From JANPBY01 sp963851405 (lineage in GTDB: Bacteria; Actinomycetota; Actinomycetes; DATJPE01): a DNA stretch of 64,000 nt. Shown in pieces: positions 41,971 to 50,721 of the stretch; position 1 is the first letter of the stretch; every line of letters starts with the position of its first letter. The stretch covers positions 248,001 to 312,000 of the forward strand of contig CAWKPB010000006.1 in assembly GCA_963851405.1 (NCBI GenBank), written 5' to 3'. The notes under the pieces are model-generated. The model was not told the DNA's origin. It worked only from the letters and a program-made list of their open reading frames with translations, and did not search any database. The translations under genes and the position numbers were made by a program.

Positions 41971-43482
41971 TCACCGCGAGCTCAGGGCGGCCAACAGATC
42001 GGCGGCGGTGGGACACCGGTCCATGAGTTCCCCAACGTGAGCTTGCGTGCCGCGCAGAGGCTCCATGGTGGGTACCCGTTGGAGGGAGTTCTCACCCGGC
42101 ACGTCGAAAATGACCGAGTCCCAAGAGGCAGCAGCGACGTGGTCGGGATAACGCCGCAGACACTCCCCCCTGAAGAACGCCCGCGTGTCGGCCGGAGGGG
42201 TATCCACGGCGACACTGACCTCATCCTCAGTCAGCAACCGCTCGACTCGGCCACCAGCGACGAGTCGGTGGTACAGGCCCTTGTCCGGTCGCACGTCGCT
42301 GTACTGGAGGTCAATGGCATGCAACTTCGGCGCATCCCAATCGAGGCCGTCACGATCGCGATAGCCCTGGAGTAGGGATAGCTTCGCCACCCAATCCAGT
42401 TCCCGAACACACCTGAATGGGTCATCGGCAAGCCGATCCAAGACCGACTCCCAGCGGGTCAGAACCTCCGCCGTTTGCGGATCGATGTCCGCCCCGTACC
42501 GATCCTCGACGTACTTCCGCGCCTGCTCGCAGTACTCCATCTGCAGCTGAACCGCGCTGAGCTGACGTCCAGACTTCAGCCTGACGAGATGCCGCAAACC
42601 AAAATCATGAGAAACGGCGTGCAGCGCCCCGACCGGCTGATCGACCTCTAGATCGCCGCCAAGAAACCCGGCCTCCACCATGGCCAGTACGAGGGAGGTC
42701 GTGCCCAGCTTGAGGAAAGTTGAGATCTCACTGAGATTGGCGTCACCGATGATCACGTGGAGTCGTCGGTACTTCTTCGGGTCTGCATGGGGTTCGTCGC
42801 GCGTGTTGATGATCGGTCGCTTGAGGGTCGTCTCCAGGCCCACCTCCACTTCGAAGTAGTCGGCTCGCTGGCTGATCTGGAAGCCGTGCTCCTGGCCCTC
42901 CTGACCGATCCCGACGCGACCGCTGCCGGCGACGACCTGCCTGCTCACAAAGAAGGGAGTGAGGTGGCGGACGATGTCGCTGAAGCGGGTGGCCCTGCTC
43001 ATCAAATAGTTCTCGTGGGTCCCATACGAAGCCCCTTTGTTGTCCGTGTTGTTCTTGTACAGCGTGATGAGCGGCCCGCCGAGAGCCTCGAACGCCAGCT
43101 GCGAGGCAGACGCCATGACGCGCACGCCGGCCGCGTCGAACTTCACCGCATCAAGTGGATTCGTCACTTCTGGGGCGGAGTACTCGGGGTGAGCATGATC
43201 GACGTACAGCCGGGCTCCGTTCGTGAGGATCACGTTGGCGAGACCAAGGTCTTCGTCTGTCAGTTGACTGTCATCGGCAAGGTCGCGGGCCAGGTCAAAT
43301 CCCCGCGCGTCACGTAATGGGTTTTCCTCGTCGTAGTCCCAACGCGGGCGGCGCCCCCGCAAAGCGGAGCCCGCATAGGCGTTGACGATCTGGCTTGATG
43401 CGAGCATGGCGTTTGCGGTGGGTTGCCCGACGACCGAGATCCCGTACTCCGTCTCGATCCCCATCACTCGTAGAACGCTCAC
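41971..43482 (-). CDS. dop: Pup deamidase/depupylase Dop
   Basis: 503 aa homologue of PafA. The N terminus VMGIETEYGISVVG carries the metal-binding acids, and the Dop loop is present between about residues 38 and 80 (RGRRPRWDYDEENPLRDARG), which PafA lacks. Other signatures: NNTDNKGASYGTHENYL and INTRDEPHADPKKY. It removes Pup from substrates. Since the encoded Pup already ends in Glu, the deamidase role looks dispensable here. GTG at 43482 follows TACCCT by six bases. Confidence 0.97.
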   Translation of the reverse strand: MSVLRVMGIETEYGISVVGQPTANAMLASSQIVNAYAGSALRGRRPRWDYDEENPLRDARGFDLARDLADDSQLTDEDLGLANVILTNGARLYVDHAHPEYSAPEVTNPLDAVKFDAAGVRVMASASQLAFEALGGPLITLYKNNTDNKGASYGTHENYLMSRATRFSDIVRHLTPFFVSRQVVAGSGRVGIGQEGQEHGFQISQRADYFEVEVGLETTLKRPIINTRDEPHADPKKYRRLHVIIGDANLSEISTFLKLGTTSLVLAMVEAGFLGGDLEVDQPVGALHAVSHDFGLRHLVRLKSGRQLSAVQLQMEYCEQARKYVEDRYGADIDPQTAEVLTRWESVLDRLADDPFRCVRELDWVAKLSLLQGYRDRDGLDWDAPKLHAIDLQYSDVRPDKGLYHRLVAGGRVERLLTEDEVSVAVDTPPADTRAFFRGECLRRYPDHVAAASWDSVIFDVPGENSLQRVPTMEPLRGTQAHVGELMDRCPTAADLLAALSSR

Positions 43483-43488
43483 CCAATG

Positions 43489-43494
43489 AGGGTA
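43489..43494 (-). promoter_or_regulatory. -10 box of leaderless dop
   Basis: TACCCT on the minus strand, six bases before the GTG at 43482. Confidence 0.5.
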
Positions 43495-43587
43495 CGACCC
43501 CGCAGCAAAGACCTGGCGCAGGCTGCCGACCGCCAGCCCGCGTCCATGGCGAGTCCCGACGACCGATGGCTGGGCGCGTTCCGCCTA

Positions 43588-45279
43588 TCAGAGGTATTGG
43601 CCAGTGTTGGCGACCGTGTCGATCGATCGCCCCGCCTCGGTGCCTTGCTTACCTTGAATGAGGGTGCGGATAAAGACGATCCGCTCACCCTTCTTGCCTG
43701 AGATGCGCGCCCAGTCGTCGGGGTTCGTAGTGTTCGGGAGATCCTCGTTCTCCTTGAACTCATCGACGCACGCGGCCAGCAGATGCTGCACTCGAATACC
43801 TCGTTGATTGTGCTCGAGGAGGTCCTTGATCGCCATCTTCTTGGCACGACTGACGATGTTCTCGATCATGGCGCCAGAGTTGAAGTCCTTGAAATAGAGG
43901 GTCTCCTTGTCGCCGCCGGCGTAGGTCACCTCGAGGAACCGGTTCTCCTCCAGCTCGGTATACATCCGCTCGACGGCGCGTTGAATCATCGCGGCAGTCG
44001 TGGCACTCGCAGAACCCGAATGCTCAGCGAGATCCTCAGCATGCAGTGGAAGTTCGGGAACCAGGTATTTGGAGAAGATGTCGCGGGCGCCCTCCGCGTC
44101 GGGCCGTTCGATCTTGATCTTCACATCGAGCCGCCCCGGGCGCAGGATCGCCGGATCGATCATGTCCTCGCGGTTCGAGGCGCCGATGACAATCACATTC
44201 TCGAGGCTCTCGACCCCGTCGATCTCCGAGAGGAGCTGGGGAACGATGGTGTTCTCGACATCGGAACTCACCCCCGATCCCCGCGTGCGGAACAGGGAGT
44301 CCATCTCGTCGAAGAACACGATGACCGGAGTTCCCTCCGAGGCCTTTTCCCTAGCCCGCTGAAAGACCAACCGGATGTGGCGCTCGGTCTCCCCGACGTA
44401 TTTGTTGAGCAGCTCGGGACCCTTGATGTTCAGGAAGTAGGACTTCCCCTCCGGCCGGCCGGTGACCTCAGCCACCTTCTTGGCGAGTGAATTGGCGACC
44501 GCCTTCGCGATCAACGTCTTCCCACATCCCGGCGGGCCGTACAGCAGCACGCCCTTCGGCGGCCGGAGCTGGTGTTCGCGGAACAAGTCCGCGTGGAGGT
44601 AAGGGAGTTCGACCGCATCCCGGATCTGCTCGATCTGGGCGGACAGCCCACCGATCGAGGCGTAGTCGATGTCGGGGACCTCCTCCAGGACCAGTTCCTC
44701 GACCTCCGACTTCGGGATTCGCTCGTAGACGTGATGCGAGCGTGGCTCAAGAAGCAGTGAGTCACCGGCCCGTAAGGGCTGGTCCAGCAACGATCCAGCG
44801 AGCGTGACCACGCGCTCCTCATCGGAATGGCTCAGCACGAGCGCCCGCATGCCGTCGTCCAACAGCTCCTTGAGCATGACGACGTCGCCGACTGTTTCGA
44901 ACTGCAGCGCCCGGATCACCACCATGGCCTCGTTGAGCATCAGCTCTTGTCCGCGACGAAGGTCTTCGATTCGGACTTCCGGGCTCACCGCGACGCGGAG
45001 CTTGCGACCGCCGGTGAAAACGTCCGCTGTCCCATCGTCGTGGGCTAGCAGGAAGACCCCGAAGCCGGAAGGCGGCTGCGCCAGCCGGTCGACTTCCTCC
45101 TTGAGCGTGACGATCTGATCGCGGGCCTCGCGCAAGGTGGTCGACAGCCGCTGGTTCTGGGCGCTCACCGCCGACAGTTCGTCCTGCATGGTCACAAGTC
45201 GCTCAGTCAGCTCCGCACGATCCGCGGCGCCCGTCGAGACCTCGTCGCTTCCAGGCACGGTGCTCACCTCCCGGCTCAC
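43588..45279 (-). CDS. mpa: Proteasomal AAA+ ATPase Mpa/ARC
   Basis: 563 aa hexameric unfoldase. An N-terminal coiled coil (about 18-70) captures Pup, tandem OB domains follow, then the AAA module with GPPGCGKT (Walker A), VFFDEMDSLF (Walker B) and ASNREDMIDPAILRPGR. The C terminus NTGQYL is the docking motif for PrcA pockets. GTG 45279 follows a weak TAGCCC box by six bases; GTG 45258, with GGGAGG eight bases upstream, is the alternative start. Confidence 0.96.
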   Translation of the reverse strand: MSREVSTVPGSDEVSTGAADRAELTERLVTMQDELSAVSAQNQRLSTTLREARDQIVTLKEEVDRLAQPPSGFGVFLLAHDDGTADVFTGGRKLRVAVSPEVRIEDLRRGQELMLNEAMVVIRALQFETVGDVVMLKELLDDGMRALVLSHSDEERVVTLAGSLLDQPLRAGDSLLLEPRSHHVYERIPKSEVEELVLEEVPDIDYASIGGLSAQIEQIRDAVELPYLHADLFREHQLRPPKGVLLYGPPGCGKTLIAKAVANSLAKKVAEVTGRPEGKSYFLNIKGPELLNKYVGETERHIRLVFQRAREKASEGTPVIVFFDEMDSLFRTRGSGVSSDVENTIVPQLLSEIDGVESLENVIVIGASNREDMIDPAILRPGRLDVKIKIERPDAEGARDIFSKYLVPELPLHAEDLAEHSGSASATTAAMIQRAVERMYTELEENRFLEVTYAGGDKETLYFKDFNSGAMIENIVSRAKKMAIKDLLEHNQRGIRVQHLLAACVDEFKENEDLPNTTNPDDWARISGKKGERIVFIRTLIQGKQGTEAGRSIDTVANTGQYL

Positions 45280-45441
45280 CCGTCTGGGCTAAACCTTCAC
45301 CGATGCGGACGGTTTCGACCCTATCTGCGTCCGGCTTGAGCGCCACTCCACCGTGAATCGATCTGGCCCGCGTGTCTAGGGCGCTAGCCAAGGTGTGACC
45401 ACACCGATATCCGCGGGAGATCGGCCCCTTGGGTGTGCGTC

Positions 45442-45588
45442 CTACGAAGGTTGCAGGCGGGTGTGCGTCATAACGCCCGTGGAGCCGATGACCGTTGCGT
45501 CGCCGCCCTCGATCGGCACCACCGCGGCGGTCGGACTTCCTTCGTCGAGGGTGAAGATGACGAATCCGCCGTCCGAGCCAGAGCGTCC
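45442..45588 (-). pseudogene. Orphan 3' gene remnant overlapping the truncated ATPase gene
   Basis: An open frame of 48 codons with no start codon ends at TAG 45442-45444. Its product, beginning GRSGSDGGFVIFTLDEG and continuing PTAAVVPIEGGDATVIG, looks like genuine protein, whereas the ATPase frame over the same bases gives a Ser/Arg-rich tail. I read it as the surviving 3' end of a lost gene, joined by a deletion to the ATPase gene. I do not recognise the family. Confidence 0.4.
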
Positions 45589-46718
45589 TCAAGTTCGGAG
45601 CCGCCTGCAGCAACGCTCAGTGCCTCGGCGTGGCGTCGATGCAGTACTCGTCTTCGTTGCTCAGGTATGAGGTCGTAGACGACCATGCGCACGAGATCGT
45701 GCGGGAAGGCGTAGGCGTCGCCTCGAGAGCCCTGAAGGACGCCTCCCCCTGTTAGCTCGTCCAGGAGCTCCCCGGCAGGTGGTTCCTGGAGCAACCGGCC
45801 GAGGTCAGGCTCCGTCAAGCCGCGCTCGGACACGGCGACGAGCTCCGCGATCTCCTGGGCGGGGCGGCTCAGGGCTTGATGACGAAGTTCAACGAGGACG
45901 GCTACCGATGGCGCCCCAGAGACGACCTTGTGACCGACCGCAGACTCGTACGCCGAAAGCACTTCTTTGGCCACGTACGGATTGCCGCCAGACCGATGGG
46001 CTAGATCCTCAACGACTGCGAGCGGCTGAGGCGCTCCGCGGATGTCCTGAGCCAACTGGGCGAGCTCCGAGCGTGATAGGGGAACTAGGTCCACGAGCAC
46101 GCTGAGGTCGAGTCTTAGCACGTCGGCGAGCCACTCGGTGACCTCCGCACCAAGGCGCGGTTCGTCCGAGCGCAGGGAGGCGATGACTAGGGCATGTGCA
46201 GAAGCAGCCCTCCGCGCCAGAAAGCCGAGCAGGTCCAGTGTGGAGAGGTCGGCCCAATGGAGGTCCTCGACGACGAGCACAGCCGGCGAACTCGCCGACA
46301 GCTGCCGGAATGCTTCACCAACATCCTCGAACAACTCGGTCCGGTTGTGGCTGGCACTCCCGTCGGGAGCGGCGGGTCCCGCGGCCAGCCTCGAGCCGAT
46401 CCCGTCAAGCGCCGGGCCGCTGGCCTGGCCGGACCCGAACGAACGGCCCACGTGGTCAGCGTCGACCCCGAAGGCCTGGACCAGAGGTGAGAAGGGGAGC
46501 CGCCGCGCTCCCGGACCTGCACAGCCGCCATGCAACACACGCGTACCACCGACCGTGCCGAGGGACTCAGTGATCAGCCTGGTCTTGCCTATCCCGGCAT
46601 CGCCCCGGACCAGGACAAGGGTGAGGTGTCCCGCACGCGCCAACGCAAGCCCCTCAGCCAACGACCTGAGTGCTTCCTGCCGCCCGATCATCAGGGACGA
46701 GATTGGCCGGGATCCCAC
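45468..46718 (-). CDS. AAA ATPase of LuxR/MalT-like type, apparently truncated
   Basis: 416 aa. The ATPase core is intact: VRGDAGIGKTRLI (Walker A), VLVVEDLHWADLSTLDLL (Walker B) and SLRSDEPRL. This architecture usually continues through TPR repeats to a C-terminal LuxR HTH, giving proteins of 900 aa or more. Here the frame leaves recognisable sequence near ELEDALA (about residue 377) and ends in a Ser/Arg-rich tail, so the DNA-binding part is missing. GTG at 46718 follows TAGTCT by seven bases, so it may still be transcribed. Probably a decaying regulator. Confidence 0.7.
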   Translation of the reverse strand: MGSRPISSLMIGRQEALRSLAEGLALARAGHLTLVLVRGDAGIGKTRLITESLGTVGGTRVLHGGCAGPGARRLPFSPLVQAFGVDADHVGRSFGSGQASGPALDGIGSRLAAGPAAPDGSASHNRTELFEDVGEAFRQLSASSPAVLVVEDLHWADLSTLDLLGFLARRAASAHALVIASLRSDEPRLGAEVTEWLADVLRLDLSVLVDLVPLSRSELAQLAQDIRGAPQPLAVVEDLAHRSGGNPYVAKEVLSAYESAVGHKVVSGAPSVAVLVELRHQALSRPAQEIAELVAVSERGLTEPDLGRLLQEPPAGELLDELTGGGVLQGSRGDAYAFPHDLVRMVVYDLIPEQRRRVLHRRHAEALSVAAGGSELEDALARTADSSSSPSTKEVRPPRWCRSRAATQRSSAPRAL

Positions 46719-46725
46719 GAGGCCG

Positions 46726-46731
46726 AGACTA
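46726..46731 (-). promoter_or_regulatory. -10 box of leaderless AAA ATPase gene
   Basis: TAGTCT on the minus strand, seven bases before the GTG at 46718. Confidence 0.45.
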
Positions 46732-46782
46732 GGACGCTTAACCGCCGGAGATGGCCGGTTGACCGAACCAAACCTCCGCCTC

Positions 46783-47712
46783 TTAGGGCAAGTTGCGACG
46801 TCCGCCCGTCGATGGCAGGCCGTCTTCGAGAACTGCGTCAGCCACTCCCGAGACCGCGCCCTTCGCGGGACGCCTCCGCCGCAGCGGTGGCTCGACGCCG
46901 TCGGCCAGTCTCCTGCTGGTCACGAGAAACCCCGTATGCCCGATCATCCGGTGGTCCGGTCGAACGGCGAGCCCCTCCACATGCCACGTCCGCACCATGG
47001 ACTCCCAGGCGGTGGGCTCAGTGAAACTCCCGTGCGCACGCAGCGTCTCGACCGTGCGGGAAAGTTGCGTGGCCGTCGCCACGTAGCAGCAGACGACGCC
47101 GCCCGAGAGCAGAGCCGCCGCGACCACGTCGGCACATTCCCACGGAGCCAGCATGTCCAGTATCACGCGATCAAACGGACCGGCGGCGGGGTCAAACGAC
47201 ATCAGTTCCTGAAGATCACCGACGTTCAACCGCCACGCGGGATGTGGGCCGCCGAAGAATCGTTCGACATTGGCCCTGGCGATCGTGGCGAAGTCCTCTC
47301 GACGCTCGAAAGACTGGACCACCCCTTCGTCGCCCACTGCTCGCAGCAGCGAGCAAGTCAACGCTCCCGAACCCACCCCCGCCTCGAGTACTCGTGCGCC
47401 GGGAAAGATGTCCGCCATGGCGACGATCTGCCCCGCGTCTTTCGGGTACACAACCGCGGCGCCGCGCGGCATGGACAAGACGTAGTCGGCGAGCAGCGGT
47501 CGCAGGGCCAGGTACGCGGTGCCGCCGCTACTTCGAACGACCACCCCCTCGGGGCCACCCAAGAGCTCATCATGGGCGAGGGCACCGCGGTGGGTGTGGA
47601 ACTCCTTGCCCGCGGTCAAGGTGATCGTGTGGTGGCGCCCCTTCGGATCGGTAAGTTGGACCTGATCTCCCTCGCGGAACGGCCCGCGTCGGTGTTCTGC
47701 GCCGGTAGTCAT
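46783..47712 (-). CDS. trmI: tRNA (adenine-58-N1)-methyltransferase TrmI
   Basis: 309 aa SAM-dependent methyltransferase making m1A58 in the tRNA T-loop. An N-terminal beta domain leads to the Rossmann core: VLEAGVGSGALTCSLLRAVG (motif I) and FDRVILDMLAPWE (motif IV, with the catalytic Asp). The C-terminal ~35 residues are basic and disordered. ATG 47712 follows TAGCCT by eight bases. Same position as Rv2118c next to the proteasomal ATPase. Confidence 0.94.
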   Translation of the reverse strand: MTTGAEHRRGPFREGDQVQLTDPKGRHHTITLTAGKEFHTHRGALAHDELLGGPEGVVVRSSGGTAYLALRPLLADYVLSMPRGAAVVYPKDAGQIVAMADIFPGARVLEAGVGSGALTCSLLRAVGDEGVVQSFERREDFATIARANVERFFGGPHPAWRLNVGDLQELMSFDPAAGPFDRVILDMLAPWECADVVAAALLSGGVVCCYVATATQLSRTVETLRAHGSFTEPTAWESMVRTWHVEGLAVRPDHRMIGHTGFLVTSRRLADGVEPPLRRRRPAKGAVSGVADAVLEDGLPSTGGRRNLP

Positions 47713-47720
47713 GGTGGGTG

Positions 47721-47726
47721 AGGCTA
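47721..47726 (-). promoter_or_regulatory. -10 box of leaderless trmI
   Basis: TAGCCT on the minus strand, eight bases before the ATG at 47712. Confidence 0.4.
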
Positions 47727-47735
47727 GCGGCGGGG

Positions 47736-48872
47736 CTAGACGCCCGCGAAAGCGCGATCGACGTCCTTAGCCGCGAGGACTCCGAAGACCCGACCTTCCG
47801 CGTCGAGAACGAGGTACTCCTCCGCAGGCAACGCCCGCATCGCATCCAGGAGCCCGGGGCCATCGAGGTCCAAGGCCAGGATCAAACCAGGCTCAATCCG
47901 CCGGGAAACGCTGGCTACGGTGACCCAGGGGCGCCGTTCCACGGGAATCGCAGTGACGGCTACTTCACTCACCAGGGCCAACGGCTTGTCTTCGTGGTCC
48001 ACCACCACGAGTGCCCTGGCCCCACCTTCGGTCAGCCGGCGGAGCCCTTCGGCCACCGGCGTGTCAGCCAGAACCGGCCACGCACGTCGAGCCAGGCCGC
48101 GAACGGACAGCGCACGCAACCGCGACTGGATCTTCTCGCTGCGGAGGGCTTGCGTAGCTCCCGTCCACACGAAGGCGCCGATGAGGGCCATCCAGATGAT
48201 CAGCAGGAGGTCGGGTTCGGAATTCGTGACCATGCTCCACAGGACCGGCCCTAACACCACTGCCACAGCTACGACGCGGCCCACCCAGGCGGCGGCGACT
48301 GTGGCCTGGCCGGGGTTGCCCGAGACCTTCCAGACCGCAGCTCGCAGCAACTGTCCCCCATCCAGGGGCAGCCCCGGAAGCAGGTTGAATACACCCACGA
48401 GGAGGTTCGCGGCGCCCAGTTGAACGGCGAGCAGATGGACCACCGAACCGGGGTCTAGCGCCTGGGCGAGAAGCAGTCCGATAACGCCCAGCGCTAAGGA
48501 CAGGGCAGGCCCGATCCCTGCGATGACGAACTGGCGTCCGGGGGTCACATCGGCCCTGCTGATCTCCGTCACGCCTCCAAGCATGTGAAGGGTGATCCGG
48601 TGTACGGGCAGCCCATAGGCGCGCGCGGCCAGCGCATGTCCCAGTTCGTGAACGAGGACGCTGGCGTAGAGAAGGACCACGAAACTGGCGGCCACGACCC
48701 ACGACCAGGCACCTAGCCCGGGCACCCAGTCGGCAACCACTGGTTCAAAGATCACGGTGAGCAGGGCGGCGACGATGAACCACGTGGGGGACACATAGAC
48801 AGGCACCGTCTGAATTCTGGCGAGCAGGACCTCGTTCCCCCGGCGCTCTTCGCTCGACTCCTCACCTGCCAC
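47736..48872 (-). CDS. Site-2 protease (M50) with CBS domains
   Basis: 378 aa intramembrane metalloprotease. Zinc ligands are HELGHA in LVHELGHALAARAYG and the Asp of LPGLPLDGGQLLRA; about six hydrophobic segments form the core, followed by a pair of CBS domains (about residues 245-375) that may sense nucleotides. Such proteases cleave membrane-bound regulators. GTG 48872 follows TACCCT by six bases and is preferred to the upstream GTG at 48911. Divergent from the RecB-like nuclease gene; both promoters lie within about 70 bases. Confidence 0.9.
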   Translation of the reverse strand: MAGEESSEERRGNEVLLARIQTVPVYVSPTWFIVAALLTVIFEPVVADWVPGLGAWSWVVAASFVVLLYASVLVHELGHALAARAYGLPVHRITLHMLGGVTEISRADVTPGRQFVIAGIGPALSLALGVIGLLLAQALDPGSVVHLLAVQLGAANLLVGVFNLLPGLPLDGGQLLRAAVWKVSGNPGQATVAAAWVGRVVAVAVVLGPVLWSMVTNSEPDLLLIIWMALIGAFVWTGATQALRSEKIQSRLRALSVRGLARRAWPVLADTPVAEGLRRLTEGGARALVVVDHEDKPLALVSEVAVTAIPVERRPWVTVASVSRRIEPGLILALDLDGPGLLDAMRALPAEEYLVLDAEGRVFGVLAAKDVDRAFAGV

Positions 48873-48878
48873 CCCTCG

Positions 48879-48884
48879 AGGGTA
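48879..48884 (-). promoter_or_regulatory. -10 box of leaderless site-2 protease gene
   Basis: TACCCT on the minus strand, six bases before the GTG at 48872. It decides between two GTG starts. Confidence 0.45.
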
Positions 48885-48927
48885 GACGTCGATCGCCGGA
48901 CGGCCGGCCACTGTCGGTGTCCCCCGA

Positions 48928-48933
48928 TACGGT
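48928..48933 (+). promoter_or_regulatory. -10 box of leaderless RecB-like gene
   Basis: TACGGT followed by seven bases and the GTG at 48941. It favours this start over the ATG at 48917. Confidence 0.45.
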
Positions 48934-48940
48934 CACGGGC

Positions 48941-49858
48941 GTGACCAAGCAGCCCTCCGTACCCGCCGTCGCTGACGATGTCTCGGATCCGATCTCCGTG
49001 ACGATGTCGTTGTCACCGTCTCGCGCGAGCGACTTCCAAAGTTGTCCGTTGAAGTACCGCTTGCGCGTCATCGACCGCATCGAGGAGCCCCCGAGCGAGG
49101 CGGCAACGAGAGGCACAGTTGTTCACGCCGTTCTCGAACGGCTGTTTGACCTCCCCGCGGCCCAACGTACCCAGCAGGCCGCGGAGTCGCTGCTCCAACC
49201 GGAGTGGCTGGCGCTCCTGGAGGCTGACGCCGCGCTGGGCTCGTTGCTGAGCGACGCAGAACACGAAGGAGAGCTTCCCCAGTTCCTCGCGGGCTCCCAG
49301 GGGCTGTTGGAGCGGTACTTCTCCCTTGAGGACCCGACCCGCCTCGAGCCCGCGGAGCGCGAGCTGCACGTGGCGGTCACCCTCGATTCAGGGCTGACAC
49401 TTAGGGGTTACGTTGATCGGCTCGACGTGTCGTCTGACGGGGCCATGCGCGTCGTTGACTACAAAACCGGTCGGGCTCCAGGCGCAGGGTTTGAAGCCTC
49501 CGCCATGTTTCAGATGCGCTTCTATGCGCTGGTTCTTTGGCGGCTGCGAGGACACGTGCCGCGCATGCTCCAGCTCCTCTATCTCGGCAGCGGTGAGGTT
49601 TTGCGCTACGAACCTGATGAGGACGACCTGCGAGCTACCGAGCGGAAATTGCACGCGCTCTGGCAAGCCATAAGGCGTGCTACGGAGGCGGGCGATTGGC
49701 GGCCGCGGACCTCTCGCCTCTGCGACTGGTGCTCCTTCAAGGACGGCCTATGCCCCGCCTGGGGAGGGACTCCTCCCCCGCTTCCGACCCAGCCCGCCGA
49801 TGCAGACGAGGACGCTGAGGCACCGTCGCCGCGCGGATTTGGCGACTCACTCGGGTAG
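48941..49858 (+). CDS. RecB-family PD-(D/E)XK nuclease with Fe-S cysteines (Rv2119-like)
   Basis: 305 aa stand-alone nuclease domain. The active site is GYVDRLDV plus RVVDYKTG. Four cysteines bracket the domain: Cys35 in DFQSCPLKYR and a C-terminal cluster in RLCDWCSFKDGLCPAW, the pattern that holds a 4Fe-4S cluster in AddB and Cas4. It probably processes single-stranded or damaged DNA ends; there is no helicase domain. Conserved position next to trmI, as in mycobacteria. GTG 48941 is chosen from the promoter spacing. Confidence 0.9.
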   Translation: MTKQPSVPAVADDVSDPISVTMSLSPSRASDFQSCPLKYRLRVIDRIEEPPSEAATRGTVVHAVLERLFDLPAAQRTQQAAESLLQPEWLALLEADAALGSLLSDAEHEGELPQFLAGSQGLLERYFSLEDPTRLEPAERELHVAVTLDSGLTLRGYVDRLDVSSDGAMRVVDYKTGRAPGAGFEASAMFQMRFYALVLWRLRGHVPRMLQLLYLGSGEVLRYEPDEDDLRATERKLHALWQAIRRATEAGDWRPRTSRLCDWCSFKDGLCPAWGGTPPPLPTQPADADEDAEAPSPRGFGDSLG

Positions 49859-49946
49859 GACCCGGCTCCACTGAAGCGGCGACCCGCCCGGCACGGGACG
49901 CGCACGATGCTCCTAGGCTTGACCCACCGACCATCGAGGAGACGTT

Positions 49947-50720
49947 GTGACAGTGCCCCCCGCCGAAGCGACGCCGCAGGCAACCGCGGCGGCACGATCG
50001 ATCGATCTGGTCAAGGTGTACGGCGAGGGCGAGACCCAGGTGCGCGCCCTCGACGAGGTCACCGTGGACTTCGCGGACGGTCAGTTCAGCGCCATCATGG
50101 GTCCGTCGGGGTCTGGGAAATCCACGCTCATGCATTGCCTCGCCGGACTGGACGCTGTCACGTCCGGCCAGGTTCTCATCGGCGACACAGACCTCACCCG
50201 GTTGGACGACAACGAGCTGACCAGGCTGCGTCGCGACCAGGTGGGCTTCATTTTTCAGGCCTTCAACTTGCTTCCCACCCTCAACGCGCTGGAGAACATC
50301 ACGCTCCCGATGGACATCGCCGGCCGCAAGCCCGATCAGGCGTGGCTGGACACGGTGATTGACACGATTGGACTGCGGGACCGCCTCAAGCATCGGCCGG
50401 CTGAGCTATCCGGTGGACAGCAGCAACGTGTGGCCGTGGCGCGAGCTCTCGCAGCCCGGCCGCAGGTCATTTTCGCGGACGAGCCAACGGGCAATCTGGA
50501 CTCCCGGGCAGGGCACGAGGTCCTGGGATTCCTGCGGCGATCGGTGGACGACCTCGGTCAGACCGTCGTCATGGTGACCCACGACCCCAATGCGGCCTCG
50601 TTCTCCGATCGCGCGCTGTTCCTCGCCGACGGGCGCATCGTGGACGACATGCCGCAACCGACCGCTGACAAGGTTCTGGATCGCCTCAAGCACTTCGACG
50701 GCGCGGGCCGGACGGCCTGA
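49947..50720 (+). CDS. ABC transporter ATP-binding protein (MacB/LolD-type)
   Basis: 257 aa. Walker A is MGPSGSGKSTLMH, the Q-loop is IFQAFNLLPTL, the signature is LSGGQQQRVAVARAL and Walker B is VIFADEPTGNLDS. This is the class that powers FtsX-like mechanotransmission exporters, not solute importers. CGAGGAG lies five bases before the GTG start, and TAGGCT at 49914-49919 is a possible -10. Its stop is one base before the permease GTG, so the two form one transporter. Confidence 0.95.
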   Translation: MTVPPAEATPQATAAARSIDLVKVYGEGETQVRALDEVTVDFADGQFSAIMGPSGSGKSTLMHCLAGLDAVTSGQVLIGDTDLTRLDDNELTRLRRDQVGFIFQAFNLLPTLNALENITLPMDIAGRKPDQAWLDTVIDTIGLRDRLKHRPAELSGGQQQRVAVARALAARPQVIFADEPTGNLDSRAGHEVLGFLRRSVDDLGQTVVMVTHDPNAASFSDRALFLADGRIVDDMPQPTADKVLDRLKHFDGAGRTA

Positions 50721-50721
50721 A

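Noticed and set aside
46138..47721. 527-codon open frame on the plus strand
   Set aside because: It is antisense to the ATPase and trmI genes, both with clear motifs; its product is low-complexity and Arg/Pro-rich.
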